A stretch of DNA of 64,000 nt from Propionivibrio dicarboxylicus (GTDB taxonomy: Bacteria; Pseudomonadota; Gammaproteobacteria; Burkholderiales; Rhodocyclaceae). The notes beneath the pieces were generated by a model. It was not told where the DNA came from. It did not search any database and was given only the letters and a program-made list of their open reading frames with translations. Below, in pieces: positions 29,828 to 38,926 of this stretch (position 1 is the stretch's first letter; every line of letters begins with the position of its first letter). The translations under genes were made by a program, and so were the position numbers. The stretch covers positions 1 through 64,000 of the forward strand of contig NZ_FNCY01000021.1 in the NCBI RefSeq assembly GCF_900099695.1, in the 5' to 3' direction.

Positions 29828-30174
29828 TTGAGGCCGCCCAATATTGGGCCTCGGGCGGCCGTCCGAACAACGCGGAACTCAAGGAGGCGATGGCGGCTCT
29901 CGGCATCGTTGGCGAAATCGAGGAAAGTGATGTTCCGGAGTTTTTCGGTGTGTTTCCGGAAAACTTTCATGCGGCCGAAATCTTTGAGCGGTCGAGGACG
30001 AAGTGGGATTGCCAGGTGTTGCCCAGCGGGGCGTGTGTGGTGCGTGGCCTGAATTACCAGGCGCTCGAGATTTTGATGGTGCGCTGTAGGGTTCCGGAGG
30101 ACCGGCGGGACGCAGTGTTTTCTGATCTGCAACTCATGGAATTGGCCGCGCTGCCGATTCTTAACGGAGACTGA
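29516..30174 (+). CDS. Frameshifted tail assembly chaperone GT
   Basis: After a -1 slip at 29824 the frame continues CTG ATT GAG... without interruption to 30174: LIEAAQYWASGGRPNNAELK, then EESDVPEFFGVFPENFHAAE and LMVRCRVPEDRRDAVFSDLQ. The fused product has about 219 residues. The extension has an in-frame ATG at 29890 but no ribosome-binding site, which fits synthesis only by frameshift. GT links G to the tape measure and tube during tail assembly, as in lambda. Confidence 0.8.
29816..29863 (+). promoter_or_regulatory. -1 ribosomal frameshift signal (A AAA AAC plus hairpin)
   Basis: The heptamer A AAA AAC spans 29818-29824 in the frame of G, directly before the G stop. It is followed by GGCCGCCC (29832-29839) that can pair perfectly with GGGCGGCC (29853-29860), enclosing the palindrome CCCAATATTGGG. 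This is a classical -1 slippery site with a stimulating stem at the usual distance. Confidence 0.85.
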
Positions 30175-30179
30175 CCGTC

Positions 30180-32669
30180 GTGGCAAAGCTCAAGCTCCTC
30201 GTCGAAGTCGATACCCAGGATGGCGAAGAGGCGCTGAAAAAGATCAGCGACGCCTACCATAATCTCGGATCGAGTTCGGATCAGCTCAACGGCAAGACGG
30301 AAGAGCTTTCCAAGGCCTACAAGGCAGCGCTGCGCGGTGTGCCGGCGCAGTTCACGGACATCGTCACTTCGCTTCAGGGTGGCCAGGCGCCGCTGACCGT
30401 GCTCCTGCAGCAGGGCGGTCAGCTCAAGGATATGTTCGGCGGCGTCGGCCCGGCCGCCAAGGCGCTGGGAACCTATATTGCCAATCTGATCAGTCCGCTG
30501 ACAGTCGGTGCTGCGGCGCTGGCGGCATTCGGATATGCCGCCTATTCCGGGGCGCAGGAATCGGAAAAGATGAACCAGGCGATCATCCTTTCCGCCAACA
30601 ATGCCGGGACGTATGCCTCAGAAATCACCAGGATCACCACCGCACTGTCCTCAGCGACCGGTGCGACCAAGGGCTTCGCCGCTGACGCTTTAACGCAGCT
30701 GGTGGCCACCGGGCGCGTTTCCGCCGCCAATCTTCAGCTGACGGCGGCGGCTGCGATCAACCTGGAGCGTGCGGGTGGCCAGGCGATGTCGGAGACGGTC
30801 AAGCAATTTGCCGAGTTAGGCAAGTCGCCGGTCGAAGCGTCGATCAAGCTCAATGACCAGTACGGGTATCTGACGGCGTCGATTTACCGACAGATCAAGG
30901 CGCATGTGGAAAACGGGCGCGAAGCCGAAGCGTCGGCGCTGGCGCAGAAATCGTTTGCCGATGCCGCCAACCGGATGGCCTCGCAGCTCGACCAGAACCT
31001 CGGCACGATCGAGCGCGGCTGGAAGCGCGTCAAGGATGCGATCATAGGCGCCTGGGATGCGTTGCTCGTCCCCGGACGTGAATCGACCTGGCAGGCAAAG
31101 CTTGATTCCGTCAACGCCCAGCTCGATCTGGCGCGCAAGGGGCTCGGAACGTCAAACCGTGACTCGCTTGCCGCCAAGGTGCAACTCGCTGATCTGGAAA
31201 AGCAGCAGCGCGTCTATGCCGCGATCGTCGCCGCCCAGGGCGAGGTCGCCGCCCAGGAAGCGAACCAGAACAAGCAGCGCAGCGCCGGCGTCGAATTCGA
31301 GCGCATGAAAGAGCAGCTCCTGACCAAGGAGCAGAAGCTCCGGGCGGAGATCGCCAAGATCCGGAGCGTCGCCACCGAGGCCGGCGTCGACGTCAACAGC
31401 AAGGAAGTGAAGGATCTCGAAGCCGCTGCCCGCGACAAATACACCGAGAAGAAAATCACCGACTACCAGCGTCTGCGGCAGACCATCAGCGAGAAGATTT
31501 CGATCGCAGAACTGGATGCGCGTCAGGAAGAGAAACTGACGGACTCGCAGCGCGAACAGGCCAAGATGAATGCCGATCTGGCCACTGGCGCGATCAAGCT
31601 GACCGGCGCCGAGAAAGCACGCATCGATACGCTGTTTCAGGAAGCGATCGCGATCGAGAAGCGCAACCAGGCGGAAGATGCCGCCAAGCGCGCCGGCAAT
31701 ATCACCCGGGATTACCAGCGCACCGCCGATCTTACGGTATTGCGGATCCAGCGCGAGGCGGAACTCGGTCTGATGCTCGGTGGCCAGAAGGCAGCAGCCG
31801 AGGCGCTGTACAAGGCCGAGGACGAAGGCCGCGCGATCCGCGAGCGGATCCTGCGTGATCTGCCCGAGTCGGCGGCCCGGACGCTGGCGTTGGCCGATGC
31901 CGAATCGATTCTGGCCACGCAGAAGCAGCGCGTGGCCAAGGCCGCTCAGGAAAGCTACGAAGCGCAGCGTACCTTCGAATACGGATGGGAGAAGTCGTTC
32001 AAGACCTACGAGGAAAGCGCCTCGAATGCGGCCAAGACAGCCGAGATCGCCTTCTCCGGATCGACGTCGGCAATGGAGGGGTTCATCAAGAAATTTGCCA
32101 CGACAGGGAAGATCGACATCACCAGTTTAGGCAACGCGGCGATTAACGTCCTCGCCGATATTCAGATGCAGACGCTGCGCACCAGTATTCTTTCTCCCTT
32201 GGTGAAGGGCGCTGGTGCCTGGTTCTCCGACCTGTTCTCCGGCGGCGCGATGTCGGCGGCGGACAAGACGCAGGCCAAGGGGTCGATGGTTGAGTACAAC
32301 GCCAAGGGCAACGTGTTCTCCAGCAACAGCCTGCATCAGTACGTGAACACCGTGCGCGATACGCCGACGCCGTTCCTGTTCTCCGGCATGCATGCCTTTG
32401 CCAGTGGTGGCATCTTTGCGGAGGCAGGCCCGGAAGCTGTGATGCCTCTTAAAAAGGACTCCGCCGGACGCCTCGGTGTGCTGGCGCAGATATATGGATC
32501 GCAGACAGCGCCGAATGTGTCATTCAATCTCATCAACCAGACCGGCATGCAGGTGTCCGCGTCTGCGCAGGGATCGCCGAAGTTCGACGGAGAAAAGTGG
32601 GTCATCGGCGTCGTCCTCGAGGCAGCGCAAAACAATCCTGGATTCCGCCACGCGATGGGAGTGCGTTAA
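30180..32669 (+). CDS. Tail tape measure protein
   Basis: This 829-residue helical protein sets tail length. The N-terminal part (GGQAPLTVLLQQGGQLKDMF, GVGPAAKALGTYIANLISPL) is the lambda H/phage-tail-length N domain; a hydrophobic stretch (LTVGAAALAAFGYAAYSGAQ) follows, then about 450 residues of coiled coil, and the lambda-type C domain (SLGNAAINVLADIQMQTLRT, ASGGIFAEAGPEAVMPLKKD). Start is GTG after GGAGACTGACC. If about 1.5 A per residue holds, the tail is roughly 125 nm long. Confidence 0.9.
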   Translation: MAKLKLLVEVDTQDGEEALKKISDAYHNLGSSSDQLNGKTEELSKAYKAALRGVPAQFTDIVTSLQGGQAPLTVLLQQGGQLKDMFGGVGPAAKALGTYIANLISPLTVGAAALAAFGYAAYSGAQESEKMNQAIILSANNAGTYASEITRITTALSSATGATKGFAADALTQLVATGRVSAANLQLTAAAAINLERAGGQAMSETVKQFAELGKSPVEASIKLNDQYGYLTASIYRQIKAHVENGREAEASALAQKSFADAANRMASQLDQNLGTIERGWKRVKDAIIGAWDALLVPGRESTWQAKLDSVNAQLDLARKGLGTSNRDSLAAKVQLADLEKQQRVYAAIVAAQGEVAAQEANQNKQRSAGVEFERMKEQLLTKEQKLRAEIAKIRSVATEAGVDVNSKEVKDLEAAARDKYTEKKITDYQRLRQTISEKISIAELDARQEEKLTDSQREQAKMNADLATGAIKLTGAEKARIDTLFQEAIAIEKRNQAEDAAKRAGNITRDYQRTADLTVLRIQREAELGLMLGGQKAAAEALYKAEDEGRAIRERILRDLPESAARTLALADAESILATQKQRVAKAAQESYEAQRTFEYGWEKSFKTYEESASNAAKTAEIAFSGSTSAMEGFIKKFATTGKIDITSLGNAAINVLADIQMQTLRTSILSPLVKGAGAWFSDLFSGGAMSAADKTQAKGSMVEYNAKGNVFSSNSLHQYVNTVRDTPTPFLFSGMHAFASGGIFAEAGPEAVMPLKKDSAGRLGVLAQIYGSQTAPNVSFNLINQTGMQVSASAQGSPKFDGEKWVIGVVLEAAQNNPGFRHAMGVR

Positions 32670-33026
32670 ATGCCGACGTTTCCGACTCTGAGCCGACTGC
32701 CGGACTTCCCGCTATCGCCCGATGGCGAACCCTCAAAGGACGGCATCATTTCGTCGCCGATGACAGCGGGCTATCAGGTCACCCGTCCGCGATTCACCCG
32801 CGACCAGCGCAGCTGGGGCGTTAATTACAAGCGCATGAGCCGCGCCGATCTCGATCTGCTGCGCGCTTTCCGCACGACAACGCTGAAGAATGGCGCGCTG
32901 TCTTTCGAGTGGCTACACCCGCTCGACGGAGTTGTTTATACTGTCCGCCTGGAATCGGGACATATCACTTTCAACGCGGTCGCCCCGAACGCCTGGCAGG
33001 TCGCCTTCACGCTCGTCGAAGTCTGA
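32670..33026 (+). CDS. Minor tail protein (M-like)
   Basis: A 118-residue protein in the place of lambda M: FPTLSRLPDFPLSPDGEPSK, YQVTRPRFTRDQRSWGVNYK and GALSFEWLHPLDGVVYTVRL. It directly follows the tape measure stop. A role at the distal tail, between tape measure and L, is inferred from order. Confidence 0.75.
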   Translation: MPTFPTLSRLPDFPLSPDGEPSKDGIISSPMTAGYQVTRPRFTRDQRSWGVNYKRMSRADLDLLRAFRTTTLKNGALSFEWLHPLDGVVYTVRLESGHITFNAVAPNAWQVAFTLVEV

Positions 33027-33118
33027 CCGCAAATAGTCCCTTAGGGCGAAGCCCTTCCCCCGCAGCGCACCAGGCACGAACCCGGAGAATTACGTCATCA
33101 TGACTCCGGAATCGCGCT

Positions 33119-33733
33119 GTGCCGCTATCCCTTCCCCCTTCTCTGATCGCCAAGAAAAACGCCGTCGCCGGGGACGGTGCGTGGCTGACGCTGTTCGAGA
33201 TTTTTGCGCCAACGGAAACGCTCTACCTCGTTCCGAATAACGAGGACATCACCTGGAACGGAAACGTCTACGAGGCGTTCGCGCTTGAAGTTGGCGAGCT
33301 GAAGCAGCAGTCGGACGGATCGTTTATTTCGTTCCAGGTCGGCGTCGCGAACCAGACCCAGGCGGTACAGCCGTATCTGGAGGAAACCCACGGCCTGGTC
33401 GGCTGCAAGTGCCGGCTGATCGTCGTCAATTCGTCGCTGCTCAATGAGGTTGTCGCCGATCTGATTTGCGTCTACGACATCATCGGCGCTGAAGCAGACG
33501 AGGATTGGGTCCGATTTACGTTGGGTCGCCCCTCGCTCTTCAAGCGCCGGTTTCCGCCTTTCCGCGCGCAGCCGAGATCCTGCCCGCTCCGCTTCGGAAA
33601 AGCGCGTTGCGGCTATTCAGGGTCGGAGTTCACAAGCTGCGGCGGAACGCTCGATGACTGCCGCGAGCGCGGCAATTCCGTTCGGTTCGGTGGTCGCCCA
33701 GGGCTGCAGGCGAAGGGCGCGCGCTACATATGA
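33119..33733 (+). CDS. Minor tail protein L-like, Cys-rich C-terminus
   Basis: A 204-residue protein like lambda gpL: SLIAKKNAVAGDGAWLTLFE, VGVANQTQAVQPYLEETHGL, with the C-terminal RSCPLRFGKARCGYSGSEFT and SCGGTLDDCRERGNSVRFGG. The four Cys match the iron-sulphur site known in lambda gpL. Start is GTG 33119. The 92-base gap before it includes a short AGGGC/GCCCT hairpin (33038-33051). A second ATG at 33100 is in another frame. Confidence 0.82.
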   Translation: MPLSLPPSLIAKKNAVAGDGAWLTLFEIFAPTETLYLVPNNEDITWNGNVYEAFALEVGELKQQSDGSFISFQVGVANQTQAVQPYLEETHGLVGCKCRLIVVNSSLLNEVVADLICVYDIIGAEADEDWVRFTLGRPSLFKRRFPPFRAQPRSCPLRFGKARCGYSGSEFTSCGGTLDDCRERGNSVRFGGRPGLQAKGARYI

Positions 33734-34119
33734 CGGTCGATCTTCTCCGCTACGCGACAGCCCCATTTGCCGAGGGCGCGCGCGGCCCGCACGCCTTCGA
33801 CTGCGCCGGCCTTCTCGCCGACATCTATCGCCAGCGCGGCATCATTCTGCCGCCCTGGCCGACGCCGGAAAGCGACGACGAAAAACGCCATGCGATTCTC
33901 GCCGGCATGCGCGACTGGGAGCGGATTTCAAAGCCGGAACCGTGGTGCGGCATCGCCTTGCGCGTTGACAGCCCGATTCTCGTCTCACACGTCGGCTGCG
34001 TGCTCCAGGACGCCCGGCGCTTCATTCACACGACGGCGGAAACCGGCGTCGTCATCGAGCGGATCGACTCGCCGCGCTGGGCGGCGCGCATCAGCGGATT
34101 CTACCGGTGGCCACGATGA
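33730..34119 (+). CDS. Tail NlpC/P60 peptidase (K-like)
   Basis: The 129-residue protein has the NlpC/P60 catalytic Cys in AFDCAGLLADIYRQRGIILP and the His in SPILVSHVGCVLQDARRFIH, followed by the end of the fold (ARISGFYRWPR). Lambda gpK-type proteins locally cut peptidoglycan at tail entry. Start ATG overlaps the L-like gene (ATATGA), and its stop overlaps the next gene (ATGA). Confidence 0.85.
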   Translation: MTVDLLRYATAPFAEGARGPHAFDCAGLLADIYRQRGIILPPWPTPESDDEKRHAILAGMRDWERISKPEPWCGIALRVDSPILVSHVGCVLQDARRFIHTTAETGVVIERIDSPRWAARISGFYRWPR

Positions 34120-37100
34120 CGCCTGAGAAGCGAAGCGCCAACGTTGTCCTGGTTCGCAACCCCTTCGAGCGATCGGAGCGCGATCACCTGGTTGTCGAGA
34201 TCGAGTCTGGAACCACGATCGCGGATCTCGTCCGCATGGTTGCGCCCGGGAACACGCCGATGTCGGCGGCGATCGACGGCGAAGTCATTACCCGGGAGGA
34301 GTGGGAGAGAAGGACGCTTGCCGTCGGGGAGCATCTGTCCCTGATCCCGATTCTGCACGGTGGTGGCGGCAACGACCTGCTGCGCACCGTGGCCATGATC
34401 GGGCTGATGATTGCGGCGCCTGGCATCGGCGCGGCGATCGCCGGGTCGATGGGGCTGGTCGGTTCGGCCGCGACAGCGTTTTCCATCTTCGGCACAGCGG
34501 TATCCTGGGGAACGGTGATTGGCGTCGGCGTCGGCATGATCGGCGGCATGCTCGTCAACGCGCTGCTGCCACCGGCGCAGGCAAAGCTGCCAAGTTATGA
34601 CGTCGGCAGCTACGACAATTCCGCCACCTATTCCTGGTCCCCGAAAACCACCCAGGATCCCGGCCTGCCGATCAGCAAGACGTACGGGACGATGCGGCTG
34701 CACGGCAACATCATCGCTTCGTACATCGAGATCAGCGGCGATCTCGGCCAGACGCAGAAGCAACATCTCCTGATCGATCTCGGCATGGGCCCCATCGCTG
34801 AGATCAGCGATATCCGGATTAACGGCCAGCCGATCGAGAACTACTCGGACTGCTATGCCGAAACGCGGCTTGGGTATCTCGACCAGGAAGTGATCTCGGA
34901 TTTCAACGACACCCAGATCACGACGCAGGTTGGCCAGAAGGTCGTTCTCGGCACGCCGGTAACCCGCATCGTCGGTACCGGCGCGGACGCAATCGAAGTC
35001 GAGCTGGTGTTTCCCAATGGGCTGTATTACTACAGCGATTCCGGCAGCCCGGTAACCCACTCGGTCGGCGTTAAAGTTGAGTACGCAGCGGGCGCGGGGG
35101 CATGGGTTGAGGCAGCCTCGGAAACCATATCGGCGGCGTCGACCAAGGCTGTGAGGCGTCGGTTCAAGATCGATAATCTCGATCGCGGCCTTGAGTACAA
35201 GATCCGCGTCAGCAACTCGACGGCTGACCAGACCAGCAGCCGCTACGGCGACGACTGCTACCTCGGCTCGGTGACGCAAATCATGAAGGATGATTTTGCG
35301 TACCCGGGCACGGCACTGCTGGCGATCCGCGCGTTGGCGACGGACCAGCTGTCCGGCGATCTCGATGTGTCGTGCCTCGTCAAGGGGGCACTCGTCCAGG
35401 TCTATCGCGACGGCGCCTGGCATGTTGAGTACAACAACAATCCGGCCTGGGTCTCTTGGGACATCCTCACCCAGCCGGTCATCCGCAACGACCTGACGAT
35501 CGCCGAATACGAGGCGTGCGATCCGGAAGAGTTGATCCTGGCAGATTTCGAAGGGCTGGCGGAATTCGCGGATTATCTGGTCCCCGGCGATGGTGGCGTG
35601 CTCGAGCGCCGCTGCGAATTTGACGGGACATTTGACACCGAGACCACCCTGTGGGACGCCGTCCTGACCGTTCTCGGTACCGCGTATTCTGTCCCCGTTC
35701 CGACGGGTACGCGGATCGGCTTGATCTGGGACCACGTCCGCACCGAGCCGACGCAGGTGTTCACGGTCGGAAATACCAACGTCAGCGGGTTCAAGGAAAC
35801 CTGGCTGCCGATGGACAATCGGCTTTCGCGCCTCGAGGCGGACTTCATCAATCGGGATCTCGACTGGCAGCGCGACCCGATGACCGTCGTCAACAAGGCG
35901 ATGGAGGTCGATGGGAGCCAGTCCTCGACGATCTCGGCGATCGGCATCACGCGCCCGAGCCAGGTGTTTCGCTTCTGCATGCACCGCCTGCTGAAGAATC
36001 AGCACCTGCGCGTGACCGGTGAAATCAGCGTCGATGTCGATGCCTTGAGAAGCAAGACAGGCGATCTCGTTTGGGTGCAATGCGATTTCCCCGCCTGGGG
36101 AAAAGGCGGGCGAATTGTTTCCGGGACGGCGTATAGCGTCGAACTCGACCAGGTCGTGACGCTCGAGGCCGGCGCCGCCTATCAGATCGTCTTGCGCCTG
36201 GCCGACGACAGCATCGTGATCCGGAACGTCACGAACGCCGCCGGAGACGCGCAGATCGTCAATGTCTCGACGCCTTTCCCAGCCGTCCCCGGAAAATACG
36301 ACGTCTACGCGATCGGCAAGGTCGGGCGCAGCCACAAGGAATTCATCGTCACCGACGTCAGCCGCGCGTCTGACATGAAAATGCGCCTCGGCCTGATCGA
36401 GTACAACGCATCGGTGTTCGAGGCCGAGAGCGGCGCGCCAGTGGTTCCAACGACCGTCATTTCCGATCTGACCGTGACTTTCCTATCGGCTTCCGTTACG
36501 GAGCGGATCCGGGCGGTGATCGGCGGGGTGCAGACGATCGACCTGCAGGTGGATTTCACTGTCAACAAGCCGGCGCTCGTCAGGCGCTACGTCGTCGATA
36601 TTCTCGGACCGACGGGCGGCTGGTCAGTGGGTGCCGAGGGCGGATCCTCGCCGTTGATCGTTCCCGGCGTCTCGGCCGGCGATGATGCCCAGCTGCGGAT
36701 CCGCGCGATCGGCACCGGCGGCGCAACGCTCGCCTCCTATCTCATCGGCCACGACGTCGAAGGCGTTAAGGTCGGTCCGGCCGCGCCGACGGCGACGGCG
36801 GTCGGCGCATTGTTCTCGGTCGATATCTCCTGGACGTTCAACGACGCCAGGCAGGACATCCTGGCGACTGAGGTATGGTTTTCCGCAACAAATAATCGGT
36901 CATTCGCGACCCGTTTAACGCCGGAGCCATATCCAACCCGGGCGTATAAGCATCCCGGCCTGCAGCCGGGCGCCGGCGGGTATTACTGGGTTCGGCTTGA
37001 GGACAAATGGGGGAACTACTCCGCCTTCTTCCCTGCTTCTGAAACCGGCGGGTTGCACGCGGTTGCAAGCACCGATCCGTCTTCGCTGCTCTCGCAGTTG

Positions 37101-38723
37101 CAAGGGTCGTTGGGCATGCAGCAGCTGGCCAACGAACTTGTCGAGCCGATCGCCAAGATCGAGACGATTGCGCTCGATGCCATCCGGCGGGAACTGGCGA
37201 TCGACGACCTCGCTGCCCGCGTGCTGTTTGAGCGGGCGGTAACGTCCGCGACGGTCTATGTCGATCCAGTAACCGGCAAGGTCCAGATCCTCGCGACTGC
37301 GGCCATCACGACGGACGTCGAGGCGCGCCTGACCACCGTCGAAACTGTATCTAATGCGGATCACGGGACGCTGCAAAACATCGTCGCCACGGTGTTGCAA
37401 CAGGGGCAGTCTCTGACATCTACGCAGTCGCTCATCGAGCAGCTCGCGAACCAGATCGCGTTAAAGGCATCCCAGATTTACGTCGACGAGGCAATCCAGA
37501 CCGCGACAGGCGCGTGGACAGTCGATGGCGCAAACGCGACGCAAAAACTTGCTGAGACCGCCATTCGTCAGGCGCTGAGTCTCGATTCCGCCGCCAAGAA
37601 AGCACTCGCCTCCCGGGCGCGCATTGCACTCGCGGAGCAGACCATTTCATCCCAGGCTACGGCCTTGGCCGCAGAGTCGGCGCAGCGTTTGGCGCTTGCC
37701 GCGATCGTCGATGACCAGGCGGCAGCGCTGACGGCCGAGCGGAAAGCCCGGGCGGACGCCGTGTCCGCCGAAGTCCAGGCGAGAGAGGCGCTTGCGGCGA
37801 CGGTGTCCGAAGGCGACCAGCAGAACGCTGCTGCGATCGAGACGCTTGAGTCTGTGGTAGCCGATTCGGACAGCGCGCTTGCCCAGTCCATAGAAAACCT
37901 GCTTGCTCGGCTCAATACCGGTGATTATGCATCGGTCAAAGAACTTGCGCAGGCGACCGCCGAAGCTCTCGGCATGGTGCTGGCGAGCTGGGCCGTCCAG
38001 GTCGACGTCAATGGCAAAGTGGCCGGCATCAAGCTGATAAGCGATGGCCGTGTCTCGGCCTTTGCAGTGGTATCCGACCGCTTCCTCGTTTACCTCAACG
38101 ACGAATCGGAAAACCCCGTCCAGGTATTTACCCTCGGTCAAATCAACGGCCGATCCGCGCTGATTCTGGCGGCGGACATCATCGGTGATGGATCGATCAT
38201 CGCAAGACATTTATCGGTCGATGAATTGTCGGCGATCTCGGCATACCTCGGCGCGATCAAGGGCGGCAGCATCGATATCGGCGATGGCGCCGCGATCATC
38301 CGCGAAGACGGGAGCGCGTATTTCAGCAATATCGAGGTTTCACGCCAACTCGCCGTCGCCACGGGGTCTGCCGCAGGCCTGGCGGGAACCTACGCGATTA
38401 CCCCCGGAGAGGGGTGGCGGCTCCTGGCTACGGTAACGATCGATACCGGCTACAGCGTCGGCGCTTGGTGGTCGGCAACCGATCGGTCCTATGACGCCGC
38501 CGCTGGGATCGCGAATGGATCGCTGATAGCGGATGCCTTCAATGGAAATTTTGGGACGTTCATCGCGCACTGGGCGATTAAGGTCAAGGGCATATATCCG
38601 CGATCCCGTTGGAATCAAACAACGACGCTGATGCTTGAGCTGGAGCTATGGGCGCAGGTCGACGGCGAAGTTTATCAATTACACGTGCCGGCCGGAGCGT
38701 GGGTAATTTTCAAGGTGACCTGA
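34116..38723 (+). CDS. Tail tip protein, I-J fusion (host specificity)
   Basis: The largest phage gene, 1535 aa from ATG 34116. The first 100 residues (VVLVRNPFERSERDHLVVEI, MSAAIDGEVITREEWERR) form a gpI-like ubiquitin fold followed by a glycine-rich hydrophobic stretch (IGLMIAAPGIGAAIAGSMGL). The J-like core starts near LPISKTYGTMRLHGNIIASY. Fibronectin-type segments lie about residues 790-970, a coiled coil at about 1100-1280 and a J C-terminal domain (DUF1983; SALILAADIIGDGSIIARHL, AYLGAIKGGSIDIGDG) at the end. In lambda, I and J are separate; here they are one chain. It should bind the host receptor. Confidence 0.88.
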   Translation: MTPEKRSANVVLVRNPFERSERDHLVVEIESGTTIADLVRMVAPGNTPMSAAIDGEVITREEWERRTLAVGEHLSLIPILHGGGGNDLLRTVAMIGLMIAAPGIGAAIAGSMGLVGSAATAFSIFGTAVSWGTVIGVGVGMIGGMLVNALLPPAQAKLPSYDVGSYDNSATYSWSPKTTQDPGLPISKTYGTMRLHGNIIASYIEISGDLGQTQKQHLLIDLGMGPIAEISDIRINGQPIENYSDCYAETRLGYLDQEVISDFNDTQITTQVGQKVVLGTPVTRIVGTGADAIEVELVFPNGLYYYSDSGSPVTHSVGVKVEYAAGAGAWVEAASETISAASTKAVRRRFKIDNLDRGLEYKIRVSNSTADQTSSRYGDDCYLGSVTQIMKDDFAYPGTALLAIRALATDQLSGDLDVSCLVKGALVQVYRDGAWHVEYNNNPAWVSWDILTQPVIRNDLTIAEYEACDPEELILADFEGLAEFADYLVPGDGGVLERRCEFDGTFDTETTLWDAVLTVLGTAYSVPVPTGTRIGLIWDHVRTEPTQVFTVGNTNVSGFKETWLPMDNRLSRLEADFINRDLDWQRDPMTVVNKAMEVDGSQSSTISAIGITRPSQVFRFCMHRLLKNQHLRVTGEISVDVDALRSKTGDLVWVQCDFPAWGKGGRIVSGTAYSVELDQVVTLEAGAAYQIVLRLADDSIVIRNVTNAAGDAQIVNVSTPFPAVPGKYDVYAIGKVGRSHKEFIVTDVSRASDMKMRLGLIEYNASVFEAESGAPVVPTTVISDLTVTFLSASVTERIRAVIGGVQTIDLQVDFTVNKPALVRRYVVDILGPTGGWSVGAEGGSSPLIVPGVSAGDDAQLRIRAIGTGGATLASYLIGHDVEGVKVGPAAPTATAVGALFSVDISWTFNDARQDILATEVWFSATNNRSFATRLTPEPYPTRAYKHPGLQPGAGGYYWVRLEDKWGNYSAFFPASETGGLHAVASTDPSSLLSQLQGSLGMQQLANELVEPIAKIETIALDAIRRELAIDDLAARVLFERAVTSATVYVDPVTGKVQILATAAITTDVEARLTTVETVSNADHGTLQNIVATVLQQGQSLTSTQSLIEQLANQIALKASQIYVDEAIQTATGAWTVDGANATQKLAETAIRQALSLDSAAKKALASRARIALAEQTISSQATALAAESAQRLALAAIVDDQAAALTAERKARADAVSAEVQAREALAATVSEGDQQNAAAIETLESVVADSDSALAQSIENLLARLNTGDYASVKELAQATAEALGMVLASWAVQVDVNGKVAGIKLISDGRVSAFAVVSDRFLVYLNDESENPVQVFTLGQINGRSALILAADIIGDGSIIARHLSVDELSAISAYLGAIKGGSIDIGDGAAIIREDGSAYFSNIEVSRQLAVATGSAAGLAGTYAITPGEGWRLLATVTIDTGYSVGAWWSATDRSYDAAAGIANGSLIADAFNGNFGTFIAHWAIKVKGIYPRSRWNQTTTLMLELELWAQVDGEVYQLHVPAGAWVIFKVT

Positions 38724-38926
38724 TGACGACGATTGTTAAAGGGCGCGATCTCGATGCCTGCTGCGAATCCGTGCGGTATGAAACGGGGCAGCTCTATTTT
38801 TCATGCACTGCACCCGACGATCCGAACCGAAAGGTACTCGTAACGGTATCACCGCAGGATCAGGACTATCTGCCCGCGATCACATGGGCCATCAACAGCG
38901 GAAAACTCGGAGGAGATAAATCATGA
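38723..38926 (+). CDS. Hypothetical tail-tip-associated protein (67 aa)
   Basis: The ATG overlaps the previous stop (TGATG). The protein reads TTIVKGRDLDACCESVRYET, GQLYFSCTAPDDPNRKVLVT. Two adjacent Cys and a third are present. Unknown family; likely a tail-tip accessory, given its place between J and the fibre. Confidence 0.55.
   Translation: MTTIVKGRDLDACCESVRYETGQLYFSCTAPDDPNRKVLVTVSPQDQDYLPAITWAINSGKLGGDKS

Noticed and set aside
33100-33240. Alternative 46-codon frame from ATG 33100 before the L-like gene
   Set aside because: It has a GGAG box but a highly Arg-rich product; the L-like frame from GTG 33119 has family motifs from its first residues.
34101-36335. A 744-codon - strand frame under the tail tip gene
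   Set aside because: Arg/Asp/His-rich shadow of the J-like gene, a common effect of high GC; no start signal.
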